From the NCBI RefSeq assembly GCF_004365355.1, contig NZ_SODP01000003.1, positions 1,054,001 through 1,118,000 on the forward strand: a DNA stretch of 64,000 nt. The letters are read 5' to 3'. The translations under genes and the position numbers were made by a program. Below are positions 7,690-16,632 of this stretch, in pieces. The notes beneath the pieces are model-generated. The model was not told where the DNA came from. It saw only the letters and a list, made by a program, of their open reading frames with translations, and searched no databases. Numbering within the stretch: the stretch's first letter is position 1; the number at the start of each line of letters is the position of its first letter. The DNA comes from Kribbella pratensis (GTDB lineage: Bacteria; Actinomycetota; Actinomycetes; Propionibacteriales; Kribbellaceae).

Positions 7690-8207
7690 GGCCGCACCCG
7701 GGGGGATGCGGCCAGCCTCGGCAGTGGGAGCAGTACGACGGGGATCGCACGGGGGATGAACACAGCGGGACAAATCACGGGGACACAGGAAACAGCTGTA
7801 TCCACCGGGTCCGGGGGGATCACGGGGAACAGCTGTGCCAGCGGGGGGCTCACGGGCCTGGGGACACGGGATACGACGGCTGTACCCACGGGTCCGGGGA
7901 TCACGAAGAACAGCTGTATCAGCGGGGGACTCATGGGTCCGGGGGCACGGGGATCTGGGGGATCACGGGGGGACCGCAGCACAGGTGGACGCAGTACGGG
8001 CGGGGAAACCGGGATCGCAGTACAACGGGGGCATTGCGAACGGGGCGCAGTACCGAGGGGATCGCAGCACCAGCGGGGATCGCAGTGGCAACGGGGGATC
8101 GCAGTAGCAACGGGGGATCGCAGTACCAAACGCGGGACGGGGACTGGTGCACCGGCGGGGATTGCGGGGTTTGGTGCGAGGGATAGCTGGGCGGGGGGAT
8201 GTTGATG
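7690..8207. repeat. G-run-rich degenerate repeat tract
   Basis: About 520 bases of imperfect repeats carry more than twenty runs of four or more G on the plus strand. AACAGCTGT recurs at 7791, 7828 and 7909 inside longer similar units (CACGGGGAACAGCTGT, then a G-run, CTCACGGG). Nearer the right end, 19-base units of the type CAACGGGGGATCGCAGT recur in tandem at about 8080-8135. Several frames stay open on both strands only because the repeats lack stop codons. Predicted peptides are low-complexity (Pro-rich on the minus strand), so no gene is called. The flanks 7552-7689 and 8208-8285 hold nothing recognisable. Confidence 0.7.
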
Positions 8208-8285
8208 CCCTGCTGTGGGGAGGTGGGCCGGCCACTCGGGTCGGCCCACGGGTTCTGCTGAGCTGATTGCGGATGCTTTGGTCCG

Positions 8286-8831
8286 TCAGGTGCGGGAGAG
8301 TTGGTGCCGGGCCCGGGCCGCGAGCTCCTGGACGGAATGATCCGTGTCCGCGGGGAGCTCATCGAGCGGGAACCACGCAAGATCATGCGATTCCTCGCTC
8401 ACGACGTACTCCGTGCCGGCGGTCGCGGTCACAAGGAACTGCACGTCGAGGTGGTACGCACCCGCGCACCCGCCACCAAGCAGCAGATGCCGCGAGAGCT
8501 GGAGCGGCTCCCGACCGATCGTCAGACCCGGCAGACCTGACTCCTCCGTCGCCTCCCGCAGCGCCGCACCCGGCAACGTCGTGTCGCCGGGCTCGCAATG
8601 CCCGCCGAGCTGAAGCCACCGCCCAACGGTCTTGTGCAACGTCAGCAGCGTGTTCTGCCCCGCAGCGTCAACCACCAGCGCACTAGCCGTCACATGCTCA
8701 GGCCGGCAGCTCCGCCACATCCCATCCGGATGCGCCGCGACATGCCGCAGGTAGTGCGCCCGCAGCTCCTCCTGCTCCGCGTCGGGCGCACTCCAGCCCT
8801 CTAAGACCTCAACCGCATTCCCAAGAAGCAC
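8286..8831 (-). CDS. NUDIX hydrolase
   Basis: This 181-residue protein probably starts at the GTG at 8831. The NUDIX box is readable at about residues 77-100: GHCEPGD ... LREATEESGL, with Asp in place of the first Glu of the consensus GX5EX7REUXEEXGU. The REATEE core that binds the metal is intact. The N-terminal 50 residues are helical. Substrate cannot be told from sequence; the family hydrolyses nucleoside diphosphates linked to another group. Confidence 0.88.
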   Translation of the reverse strand: MLLGNAVEVLEGWSAPDAEQEELRAHYLRHVAAHPDGMWRSCRPEHVTASALVVDAAGQNTLLTLHKTVGRWLQLGGHCEPGDTTLPGAALREATEESGLPGLTIGREPLQLSRHLLLGGGCAGAYHLDVQFLVTATAGTEYVVSEESHDLAWFPLDELPADTDHSVQELAARARHQLSRT

Positions 8832-8861
8832 CCCGCAAGTCTCCCCGCGACCCGGGAAGGA

Positions 8862-10178
8862 TCACTTGGTGGGGTTGTCGCCGTCGTCGTCCGAGGTGGA
8901 GTCCGTCGGCTTGTCTTCCTCGGTCAGGAAGTCGGAGATGTCGATGTTGGAGAGCTCGCCCGCGTGCTGCGCGAACCCGATCGGGTCATCAAGGTCAGCA
9001 GTGCTGGGCATCAGGTCAGGGTGGGACCACAGGTTGTCGCGACCGTCGACGCCGCGAGCGTCACGAACGGCCGCCCACAGGTTGGCGGCATCGCGCAGCC
9101 GGCGCGGCCGAAGCTGAAGACCGACCAGAGTCGCGAACGTCTGCTCGGCCGGACCGCCCGCCGCCCGACGGCGCCGTACAGTCTCAGAGAGCTGGACCGC
9201 CGACGGCATCCGGTCCTTCGTCGCCTCGCGTACGACGTCGTCCACCCAGCCCTCGACCAGCGCCAGTGTCGTCTCGAGCCGGACGAGCGCGGCCTTCTGC
9301 TGCTCGGAATCCTCGGGCTCGAACAGGCCGCCTGCGAGGGCCTCCTGCATGGCCTCCGGGTTCTGCGGGTCGATGTCGGCCATCGCACGCTCGATCTTGC
9401 CGGTGTCGACCTCGATGCCGGCCGCGTAGTCGGCGACCGCGGCCAGCAGGTGCTGCCGCAGCCACGGGACCCCGGCGTACAGCCGCTGGTGCGCCACCTC
9501 GCGCAGCGCCAGATACAGCCGAACGTCCTCGTCGGTCAGCCCGAGCCCTTCGGCGAACTTCGCGACGTTGTCGGGCAGCAGGATCGCCTGGCCGGTCGGG
9601 CCGAGCGGCAGTCCGATGTCGGACGAGCTCACGACCTCGCTGGCGAGCTCCCCGAGCCCCTGGCCGACCTGGGCTCCGAAGACAGAACCGCCCAACTGCC
9701 GCAGCATCCCGGCCATCGGGCCCGCGAACTGCTGGGCCTCGGCGGGCAGCGCATTGCCCATCGCGCCTGCGACGTGCTCGGCGACCGGGTCGACCACTGT
9801 CTGCCACACCGGCAGCGTGTTCTCGACCCACTCTGCGCGGCTCCAGGCCGCAGAGGTGGCGGACACCTCGGGCAGCGTGGTCGCCTCGTCCAGCCAGTGC
9901 TCGGCGAGCCGGACCGCGTCCGCGACACGGTCGCCGTCCGCGGTCGTCATCGACCGGTCCCCGGCCGTGGCGACGGTCTTGCGGGCGATGTCCTTGGCCA
10001 GGTCCCAGTTCACCGGCTTGCCGTCGGTCGAACCGCTCAGCAACTGCTGGACCTGGGCGAAGATCGCGTTCAGGTCCGGGGCGCCGCCCGCGCCGGCCGC
10101 ACCGGAGAACTGCTGGAACATGGCCTCGAACGGCGTTCCCTTGAACGGGTTGTCCGGGTTGTCCGGTTCGTCGCTCAT
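8862..10178 (-). CDS. Zinc-dependent metalloprotease-like protein (DUF2342 / TIGR03624)
   Basis: This 438-residue protein starts MSDEPDNPDNPFKGTPFE at the ATG at 10178, a typical opening of this actinobacterial family. Conserved parts seen are the Gly/Ser-rich PMAGMLRQLGGSVFGAQVGQGLG segment (about 145-170), LPLGPTGQAILLPDNVAKFAEGL, and the presumed metal-site helix LREVAHQRLYAGVPWLRQHL (about 225-245). The C-terminus is acidic and disordered (EDKPTDSTSDDDGD). Catalytic chemistry for the family is predicted rather than proved. An in-frame ATG at 10234 is a possible earlier start. Confidence 0.85.
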   Translation of the reverse strand: MSDEPDNPDNPFKGTPFEAMFQQFSGAAGAGGAPDLNAIFAQVQQLLSGSTDGKPVNWDLAKDIARKTVATAGDRSMTTADGDRVADAVRLAEHWLDEATTLPEVSATSAAWSRAEWVENTLPVWQTVVDPVAEHVAGAMGNALPAEAQQFAGPMAGMLRQLGGSVFGAQVGQGLGELASEVVSSSDIGLPLGPTGQAILLPDNVAKFAEGLGLTDEDVRLYLALREVAHQRLYAGVPWLRQHLLAAVADYAAGIEVDTGKIERAMADIDPQNPEAMQEALAGGLFEPEDSEQQKAALVRLETTLALVEGWVDDVVREATKDRMPSAVQLSETVRRRRAAGGPAEQTFATLVGLQLRPRRLRDAANLWAAVRDARGVDGRDNLWSHPDLMPSTADLDDPIGFAQHAGELSNIDISDFLTEEDKPTDSTSDDDGDNPTK

Positions 10179-10463
10179 CGGAGGACCTTCCTGTGCGGGT
10201 GGGTCGTACAACTCCAACGTACTGGTTCCGTCCATGAGTTCCTCCACCGGCGAACGCATCACCGCTCGTGTTCGCCGGTAGGTGAGGAAGGCAACAGTCT
10301 CTCCGGGTGCGCGGCGCACCACGCACCGCAGCCCGCGGTACGCCGAAATGTAGGCCAGGAGGGGAGGGGATGTGTGGAGAGAGGCCTCGGGAGGGAGAAT
10401 TGCGCGACGGGGGATGGGATGGTGTGCAAGTGAGCCCGAGGGACCGGCGGGAATGAGGGACGG

Positions 10464-10889
10464 ATGAGCGACGCGATCAGGCTGCTGGACATACGGGAGA
10501 GCCCGTTGTCGAGCGACGAGGTGCTGGCTGCTGTTGCTGACCCGACGGCGGGTGGAACCGCGATCTTCATCGGCACTGTGCGCAACCACGACCACGAGAA
10601 GCCGGTCGACAAGCTGGCCTACGAGGCGCATCCCGACGCGCTGGAGCACCTGCGGAAGGTTGCGGAGCGTATCTGTGACGACCCCGCCGTGACCGCGCTG
10701 GCCGCCGTCCACCGGACCGGGGACCTGAAGATCGGTGACGCGGCCGTGATCGTCGCGGTGGCGGCGTCGCACCGAGACGTCGCCTTCGCCGCGTGCCGGC
10801 GGCTGATCGACGACCTCAAGGCCGAGGTCCCGATTTGGAAACACCAGCACTTCATCGACGGTGGCAGCGAGTGGGTCGGCGCTCACTGA
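10464..10889 (+). CDS. moaE: Molybdopterin synthase catalytic subunit
   Basis: This 141-residue protein has full MoaE length. Recognisable elements are GTAIFIGTVRNHDH, LAYEAHPDALEHLRKVAERI, HRTGDLKIGDAAVIVAVAASHRDVAFAACRRLIDDLKAEVPIWKHQHF. Lys119 and Lys126 (LKAEVPIWK) match the catalytic lysines of MoaE. The protein transfers sulphur from MoaD thiocarboxylate to precursor Z to make molybdopterin. No other molybdenum-cofactor gene lies in the window. It is followed closely by a small membrane protein and a Lon-like protease. Confidence 0.93.
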   Translation: MSDAIRLLDIRESPLSSDEVLAAVADPTAGGTAIFIGTVRNHDHEKPVDKLAYEAHPDALEHLRKVAERICDDPAVTALAAVHRTGDLKIGDAAVIVAVAASHRDVAFAACRRLIDDLKAEVPIWKHQHFIDGGSEWVGAH

Positions 10890-10919
10890 CCCGTACGCTG
10901 GGCGCATGAAGGTGGCCGG

Positions 10920-11171
10920 ATGAAGGTTTTGGCGTGGCTGGCGTTCCCGCTGATCGCCACGCTGCTGGCGATGTGCTGGGCGGGCTGGCGTGGGTGGCGC
11001 AGCCGCGAGCGGCGCCGGTCCGGCGGCGCCTTCGCCTCGGTCGAGGACTTCCGCCGCTTCAACGCCGCAATCGCCGCGCCCGGTCCGCGGGCCACTCCGG
11101 AACGTCGCCGGGGCCTGGGTCGTCGTAATCATCAGCAGGCCTCCACCAAGATCGCAGGGCAGGGTTCGTGA
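10920..11171 (+). CDS. Small membrane protein, 83 residues, unknown function
   Basis: One N-terminal transmembrane helix (WLAFPLIATLLAMCWAGW, about residues 5-22) is followed by a very basic segment (RGWRSRERRRSGG) and a short conserved-looking stretch FASVEDFRRFNAAIAAP. The tail is basic. The stop overlaps the GTG of the PDZ/Lon-like protease (GTGA), so the pair is translationally coupled. Function is not known; it could assist the membrane protease. Confidence 0.75.
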   Translation: MKVLAWLAFPLIATLLAMCWAGWRGWRSRERRRSGGAFASVEDFRRFNAAIAAPGPRATPERRRGLGRRNHQQASTKIAGQGS

Positions 11172-12202
11172 CACGTCGTACCGCCACATTGGTCACCTCG
11201 ATCGTCGTGCTTCTCGTCTCGCTCGGGCTGGTGACCGCGTTCCCGGTGCCGTTCGTCTCGTTCAGCCCGGGTCCGGTCAAGGACACCCTGGGGTCGTCGA
11301 AGAACAAGCCCGTCATCGAGATCAGCGGGCACGAGACGTTCCCGACCACCGGGCAGCTCGACCTGACCACGGTGTCCGTCACGTCGCCCGACCGTCAGCT
11401 GACCCTGCCGCAGGCGATGCGCAACTGGCTCGACCCGCACCACGACCTGTTCCCGCGCGACATCATCTATCCGCCGGACCAGAGCGCCGACCAGGTCCAG
11501 CAGCAGAACACCGCCGAGATGACCGGCTCGCAGGACAGCGCGGTCGCGGCCGCGCTGCAGGCGGCGAAGGTCCCGTTCCACACAAAGGTGTCGACGGTCG
11601 CGGACAAGTCGCCGGCCCAGGGCAAGCTGAAGCCCGGCGACATCGTGCTGGCTGTCGACGGCCAGACGGTGACCCAGGTCCCGCAGGTTGGTGACTTCGT
11701 CCGCAAGCACAAGGTCGGCGAGAACGTCGTCTTCCTGATCCGCCGTGGCACCGAAGAGCAGACCGTCCAACTGAAGACCGCCGCGACTCCCGGTGACGCG
11801 ACCCGCCCGATGGTCGGGATCACGATCGGCGTCGACTCGCAGGTCAAGGTCACGGTCAACCTCGGCCAGGACATCGGCGGCCCGAGCGCCGGCACGGCGT
11901 TCGCCCTGGCCATCTACGACAAGCTGACCCCGGGCCCTCTGCTGAACGGCAAGCACGTCGCCGGCACAGGCACGATCGACGCACTCGGCGAGGTCGGTGC
12001 GATCGGCGGCATCCAGCAGAAGATCGCCGGCGCCAGGAACGACGGCGCCACGGTCTTCCTGGTCCCGGCGCCGAACTGCGAAGCCGCGCTGCACGCCGAT
12101 GTGAAGGACATCCGACTGGTGAAGATCAGCACCCTGACCGGTGCGATCAGCGCGCTGCAGGCAGTCGCCAGCGGCAAGGGAGATGTCCCGTCGTGCAGTT
12201 GA
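11168..12202 (+). CDS. PDZ-domain Lon-like serine protease (YlbL family)
   Basis: This 344-residue protein has an N-terminal membrane anchor (residues 6-24), an extracytoplasmic domain with SFSPGPVKDTLG, a PDZ domain at about 135-205 (LKPGDIVLAVDGQTV), and a Lon-type proteolytic domain at 215-335. The Ser-Lys dyad is visible: Ser240 in IGGPSAGTAFAL and Lys285 in AIGGIQQKIAGA. There is no ATPase domain, so it is a membrane-tethered ATP-independent Lon-like protease. The start is a GTG overlapping the previous stop. It lies directly upstream of the PPA1309 and UPF0182 genes. Confidence 0.93.
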   Translation: MTRRTATLVTSIVVLLVSLGLVTAFPVPFVSFSPGPVKDTLGSSKNKPVIEISGHETFPTTGQLDLTTVSVTSPDRQLTLPQAMRNWLDPHHDLFPRDIIYPPDQSADQVQQQNTAEMTGSQDSAVAAALQAAKVPFHTKVSTVADKSPAQGKLKPGDIVLAVDGQTVTQVPQVGDFVRKHKVGENVVFLIRRGTEEQTVQLKTAATPGDATRPMVGITIGVDSQVKVTVNLGQDIGGPSAGTAFALAIYDKLTPGPLLNGKHVAGTGTIDALGEVGAIGGIQQKIAGARNDGATVFLVPAPNCEAALHADVKDIRLVKISTLTGAISALQAVASGKGDVPSCS

Positions 12203-12248
12203 TGAGCGAACCGTACGTCCCGGTGACCCGAAGGGAAGACCTGCCGGC

Positions 12249-12866
12249 ATGGAATCCGTAGGCACGCTGCCTCCTGACGCGCTCAGCCGCGCGGTCATCG
12301 AGATCGAGAAGCACGTGAGCAGCGCGGGCTGGGACCAGCCCGCGCAGTTGTTCGCGCTGGTCCCGACCGAGGAACTGCTCCGCGCCGAACCGCAGTTGGC
12401 AGCGCAGCTCGGCGCCGACGACGCCTCCCAGCCGCTCACCCCGGTCGCCCAGGGTGAGCTTCCCGGCGGTCTCGAGGACGACAACCTGGCCGATGCGCTC
12501 GGCCGGATCGAATGGCCCGACGGAGTCGCCGGCTGCGCGCTGGCGATCGAGCGAATCGTGCTCCCGGCGTCGGCGGAGGCAGGTCTGTCCAGCGTCGAGT
12601 CCGACTCCCAACTGGCCCAGCTGGCCGGTAGCGACCCGCGCCGGCACGAGGTCCGGATGGTCGCAGCGGTGCTCCGGGACGGCGGGCGGTTCGGCGCCGT
12701 CCGGCTCCGTGAGCACGACGAGGACAGTGCGGTGCTTTCCGGCGTCGACTTGGTCCCCACGCTGTGCGAAGTACTGTCATTGACATTCGAGCCTTCGGTC
12801 GGCAGCCGGCCGGGCGATGGTTCCGAGGTCGACGGCATGAGTGACGACGAGGAGAAGCGACGATGA
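12249..12866 (+). CDS. PPA1309 family protein
   Basis: This 205-residue protein starts at the ATG at 12249 (MESVGTLPPDALSRAVIEIEKHVSSAGWDQPAQLFALVPT). The opening, plus the segments IEWPDGVAGCALAIERIVLP and RRHEVRMVAAVLRDGGRFGAVRLR, are typical of the PPA1309 family of Propionibacteriales and other actinobacteria. Function is not established. It overlaps the UPF0182 gene by 4 bases (ATGA). The acidic tail ends MSDDEEKRR. Confidence 0.85.
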   Translation: MESVGTLPPDALSRAVIEIEKHVSSAGWDQPAQLFALVPTEELLRAEPQLAAQLGADDASQPLTPVAQGELPGGLEDDNLADALGRIEWPDGVAGCALAIERIVLPASAEAGLSSVESDSQLAQLAGSDPRRHEVRMVAAVLRDGGRFGAVRLREHDEDSAVLSGVDLVPTLCEVLSLTFEPSVGSRPGDGSEVDGMSDDEEKRR

Positions 12867-15862
12867 GCGACGGCGTCTACGACATGCCGGAGGAGCCGGC
12901 CCGCAGATCGCGGCGAACAGGCGGACGTCCCCGGGCCCTGCTGCCGACGATCGCGACCCTGATCGTCCTCTTGATCCTCTTCAGCGTCTTCACAGATGTC
13001 TGGACCCAACGGCTCTGGTACCGGTCGGTCGACCTCGGCTCGGTCTTCAGCACCGTGCTCGGGACCCGGGTGCTGCTGTTCGTGGTCGTCGGTCTGCTGA
13101 TGGCCGGCGCCGTCGTCGCGAACATCATCGTCGCCTTCCGCACTCGTCCCCGCGTCGCGTTGGCACCGTCGCCCAGCCCCGGCTTCGAGCGGTACGGCGA
13201 CCTGCTGCAGCAGCACGGGAAGATCGCGGTCGGCGTGGTCGCGACCCTCATGCTGGTCTTCGGTGGCTCGGCTGCGTCGGGGGAGTGGAAGGTCTTCCTG
13301 GCCTGGAAGAACCGCAGCCCCTTCGGCGTCACCGACAAACACTTCAACAAGGACATCGCATTCTTCGTCTTCGACTACCCGTGGCTGCGCGTCCTGCTCG
13401 GTTTCGGCTACTCGATCGTCCTGCTCTCGCTGGTCGCCGCGATCATCACGCACTACCTGTACGGCGGCTTCCGTCCGTCCGCGAAGGGGCAGAAGGCATC
13501 TGGCGCGGCGCAGGTGCAGTTCTCCGTCCTGCTCGGTCTGCTCGTGCTGCTCAAAGCCTTCAGCTACTGGCTGGACCGCTTCGGCCTGACAACCTCGGAC
13601 AGCCGGCTCTTCACCGGTATCTCCTATACCGGTGACAACGCGATCCTGCCCAGCAAAGAGATTCTGGCTGTCATTGCGGTCCTGTGTGCCGGTCTGTTCT
13701 TCGCCAATGTGGTCCGCCGGACCTGGCTGCTGCCCGGTGTCGGCACGGTCGTGCTGATCCTGTCGGCGATCCTCCTCGGCGCTCTCTGGCCCGCCGCTCT
13801 CCAGCAGCTGCGGGTGCGGCCGAGCGAGCCGGTGAAGGAAGGGCCGTACATCACCAAGAACATCGAGGCCACGCGTGATGCCTACGGGCTCGCCGCGACC
13901 GAGATCACTGACTACCCGGCAAAGACGACGGCGACACCGGCCGAACTGGTGCAGGACACCGAAGTGCTGCCAGGTATTCGGCTGATCGATCCGAGCGTTG
14001 TCGGGCCGACCTTCGAGCAGCTCCAGCAGGTGCGTGGCTTCTACTCGTTCCCGACCGATCTCGACGTCGACCGGTACAAGATCGGTGGCAAGGTCAACGA
14101 CACGGTCATCGCGGTCCGCGAGGTGCAGGTCGACCGGCTGCCGGCCGGCCAGCGCAACTGGAACAACGACCACACCGTCTACACCCACGGCTACGGCGTC
14201 GTCGCGGCGAATGGGAACCAGCGGGCCCCAGACGGTACGCCGGTCTGGACCGAGAAGGACCTGCCGCCGACCGGTCAGCTCGGAGACTACGAGCCACGGA
14301 TCTACTTCGGCGAGCAGTCGCCGGACTACTCGATCGTCGGTGGCCCAGAAGGTGGACAGCCGGTCGAGCTCGACACGCCGGAAGGCAAGAGCGGCGGCGA
14401 CCCGACGCTGAACACCTACCACGGCAAGGGTGGTGTCTCGATCGGGTCGTTCGGCAACAAGTTGCTCTACGCAACCAAATTCCGGGACGCGAACATCCTG
14501 CTGTCGAGCCGGGTGAACTCCGACTCGAAGATCCTCTACGACCGCACCCCGCGCGAGCGGGTCGAGAAGGCGGCCCCGTGGCTGACACCGGACGGTGACC
14601 CGTACCCGGCGATCGTCGACGGGCAGGTCGTCTGGATCGTCGACGGCTACACCACCTCGGACAACTACCCGTACTCCGAGAAGGTCGCCCTGGACGTCAG
14701 CACCCGTGACACCACCACTGGACGCGGCACGATCGCGCAGCAGCCGAGCGAGAAGATCAACTACATCCGCAACTCGGTCAAGGCCGTGGTCAACGCCTAC
14801 GACGGCTCGGTCGAGCTGTACGCGTGGGACGAGAGCGACCCGGTCCTCAAGACCTGGATGAAGGCCTTCCCCAACACGGTCAAGCCGCGCTCGGCGATCT
14901 CGCCGGACCTGCTGTCGCACCTGCGGTACCCCGAGGACATGTTCAAGGTGCAGCGCGATCTGCTGGCGAAGTACCACGTCACCGACGCCACCACCTGGTA
15001 CCAGAACAGCGACCTGTGGCGCGTCCCGGACGACCCGACCGCGGTCTCGTCCGGCGGCGACTCCACGACTCATATCAGCCAGCCTCCTTTCTATCTTTCG
15101 TTGCGGATGCCCGATCAGACCGATCCGAAGTTCTCGCTGACGTCGGTCTATGTCCCGAACGCCGAACGGGAGAACCTCACTGCCTTCATGGCCGTCGATT
15201 CCGAGGCGACGTCTCCGGACTACGGCAAGTTCCGAATACTGCGATTGCCCGGAAACCTGCAGATACCTGGGCCGGGGCAGGTCTACAACAAGTTCCAGAC
15301 CGACGAAGGCATCAGACAGGCCTTGCTCCCGATCAACCAGCCGAGCAGTGGCGCCAGAGCGCAGTACGGCAACCTGCTGACGCTGCCACTCGGCGGTGGT
15401 CTGCTCTATGTCCAGCCGGTCTACTCGGTGCGGACAAGTGGGCCAGGTAGCTATCCCGTCCTGCGCTACGTCCTGGTGTCGTTCGGTGATCGCGTCGCCT
15501 ACGGCTCCACGCTCCAGGAAGCCCTGGGCAAGGTCTTCAACACCAACGTCGACACGGGCGAGCAACCACCGGGCACGAAGACACCGCCGGCAAACCAGCC
15601 GAACCAGACCGTCAAGCAGGCGCTGGCCGACGCGCAGGCTGCGTACACCCGGGCGCAGGCTGCCCTGACGAAGGGTGATCTCGCGGGCTACCAGGACAAC
15701 GTCAACCAGATGAAGGCGGCACTCGACAAGGCTGCGGCTGCTGCTGCAGCGACGACGAGCCCGACGCCGACACCCACCACGAAGCCGTCCGGGAGCCCGT
15801 CGACACCGGCGACTCCACCGGCATCGACACCAACAAGCCCACCGACTTCGCCGTCAGGCTGA
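12863..15862 (+). CDS. UPF0182 family large membrane protein
   Basis: This 999-residue protein has about seven hydrophobic helices in the first third (for example LLPTIATLIVLLILFSVFTDV, VLLFVVVGLLMAGAVVANIIV, VLLGFGYSIVLLSLVAAIITHYLYGG). A long extracytoplasmic region follows, with family landmarks PFGVTDKHFNKDIAFFVFDYPW, LTDYPAKTTAT-like sequence, and FGEQSPDYSIVG. The tail from about residue 915 is low-complexity (Ala-rich, then TPTPTTKPSGSPS repeats), probably wall-spanning. Function is unknown for the family. It is the last gene of the coupled PDZ/Lon-PPA1309-UPF0182 group and is followed by a hairpin terminator. Confidence 0.92.
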   Translation: MSDGVYDMPEEPARRSRRTGGRPRALLPTIATLIVLLILFSVFTDVWTQRLWYRSVDLGSVFSTVLGTRVLLFVVVGLLMAGAVVANIIVAFRTRPRVALAPSPSPGFERYGDLLQQHGKIAVGVVATLMLVFGGSAASGEWKVFLAWKNRSPFGVTDKHFNKDIAFFVFDYPWLRVLLGFGYSIVLLSLVAAIITHYLYGGFRPSAKGQKASGAAQVQFSVLLGLLVLLKAFSYWLDRFGLTTSDSRLFTGISYTGDNAILPSKEILAVIAVLCAGLFFANVVRRTWLLPGVGTVVLILSAILLGALWPAALQQLRVRPSEPVKEGPYITKNIEATRDAYGLAATEITDYPAKTTATPAELVQDTEVLPGIRLIDPSVVGPTFEQLQQVRGFYSFPTDLDVDRYKIGGKVNDTVIAVREVQVDRLPAGQRNWNNDHTVYTHGYGVVAANGNQRAPDGTPVWTEKDLPPTGQLGDYEPRIYFGEQSPDYSIVGGPEGGQPVELDTPEGKSGGDPTLNTYHGKGGVSIGSFGNKLLYATKFRDANILLSSRVNSDSKILYDRTPRERVEKAAPWLTPDGDPYPAIVDGQVVWIVDGYTTSDNYPYSEKVALDVSTRDTTTGRGTIAQQPSEKINYIRNSVKAVVNAYDGSVELYAWDESDPVLKTWMKAFPNTVKPRSAISPDLLSHLRYPEDMFKVQRDLLAKYHVTDATTWYQNSDLWRVPDDPTAVSSGGDSTTHISQPPFYLSLRMPDQTDPKFSLTSVYVPNAERENLTAFMAVDSEATSPDYGKFRILRLPGNLQIPGPGQVYNKFQTDEGIRQALLPINQPSSGARAQYGNLLTLPLGGGLLYVQPVYSVRTSGPGSYPVLRYVLVSFGDRVAYGSTLQEALGKVFNTNVDTGEQPPGTKTPPANQPNQTVKQALADAQAAYTRAQAALTKGDLAGYQDNVNQMKAALDKAAAAAAATTSPTPTPTTKPSGSPSTPATPPASTPTSPPTSPSG

Positions 15863-15878
15863 GTCGCAGGGAGCTCCC

Positions 15879-15927
15879 CGGGGCGGCGACACCGACACCA
15901 AGTCGGCGTCGCCGCCCCGTTCCGTTG
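15879..15927 (+). terminator. Hairpin terminator after UPF0182
   Basis: Arms GGGGCGGCGAC-a-CCGAC and GTCGG-c-GTCGCCGCCCC (15880-15918) form a 16-bp stem with one mismatch and a 5-base loop, followed by GTTCCGTT. It sits 17 bases after the UPF0182 stop and 28 bases before the end of the convergent secreted protein gene. Confidence 0.75.
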
Positions 15928-15946
15928 CTACCAGTTGCCTAGGGCA

Positions 15947-16516
15947 TCAGGTTGTGGACTCCGGATGGAAGCCGGCCGCGGTGTCGAGCACGTCCTCGTC
16001 GGTGAAGCGGTCGTGGTCGATCGTCACTTCGGCCGCGACGCCCGGCGCGATGAAGTAGAACACCTCGTCGCCGGAGAACAGACCGTCGTACCCACCGACC
16101 TTGACCGGGGTCAGCTGCCACGATCCCGGTTCCTTCTCCTCGTACTCCACCAGGAAGTCGTGCAGGGCCTCGAGGTCGGTGAGCTTCTCGCCGCGGATCG
16201 TCTTGACGGTGAGATCGACCTTGTACGCCCCGTCCGGATCCGGGCCGGTCTCCCAGACCCGGCTGTGGAAGGACACGTCCTCCCACTCGTACTCGAAGTC
16301 GCTCGGCGTGCCGATGCCGTCGGGAAGGTTCTCGATCACGAAGCCGTCCAAGGTGCCAGCCCTCTGCTCGGTCGATGGAGATGACATGGAGTACGTCGAA
16401 GCTGCTGAGGCAGGAACGGTCGCCGAGAGCCCGAGTGAGGCCAGGACGACCGCGCTCCCGATCACGATACGACGGGCGGAAGGCGCGACTCGGGAACGAA
16501 GTGGTGAACGCGACAT
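15947..16516 (-). CDS. Secreted protein of unknown function
   Basis: This 189-residue protein starts at the ATG at 16516 behind an excellent site (AGGAGGCAGTC). A Sec signal peptide is clear: basic RVAPSARR, hydrophobic IVIGSAVVLASLGLSATV, and an Ala-Ser-Ala site near residue 39. The mature part is acidic (EYEWEDVSFHSR, FLVEYEEKEPG, GYDGLFSGDEVFYFIAPGVAAEVTID) with no Cys and no known motif. It is conserved-looking but not assigned to a family here. Confidence 0.8.
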   Translation of the reverse strand: MSRSPLRSRVAPSARRIVIGSAVVLASLGLSATVPASAASTYSMSSPSTEQRAGTLDGFVIENLPDGIGTPSDFEYEWEDVSFHSRVWETGPDPDGAYKVDLTVKTIRGEKLTDLEALHDFLVEYEEKEPGSWQLTPVKVGGYDGLFSGDEVFYFIAPGVAAEVTIDHDRFTDEDVLDTAAGFHPESTT

Positions 16517-16632
16517 GACTGCCTCCTGGGGAAGGGGGCGCCTCGCCTGCTGCGAGACGCCTTACGCCCAAGAAGATGCAGCGATCGACCCGCGCCGGAA
16601 CACGCGAATTCGATTCTGTGGACAACCAGGAA

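Noticed and set aside
8080..8150. Regular 19-base units considered as a CRISPR array
   Set aside because: There are no unique spacers between units, the repeats are degenerate and no cas gene is present.
7931..8386. Pro-rich minus-strand frame that begins inside the NUDIX gene and runs through the G-rich tract
   Set aside because: Stop-free only because the repeats lack stops; several frames on both strands are equally open and none shows a start with ribosome-binding site or a known domain.
10179..11189. N-terminal extension of the zinc metalloprotease gene as far as 11189 on the minus strand
   Set aside because: The extension is antisense to moaE and the small membrane gene; the recognisable family start is at 10178.
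11132..15565. A 1477-codon open frame on the minus strand opposite the Lon-like, PPA1309 and UPF0182 genes
   Set aside because: It is the antisense shadow of well-supported plus-strand genes; the product is Arg/Asp/Val-rich without motifs, as expected in high-GC DNA.
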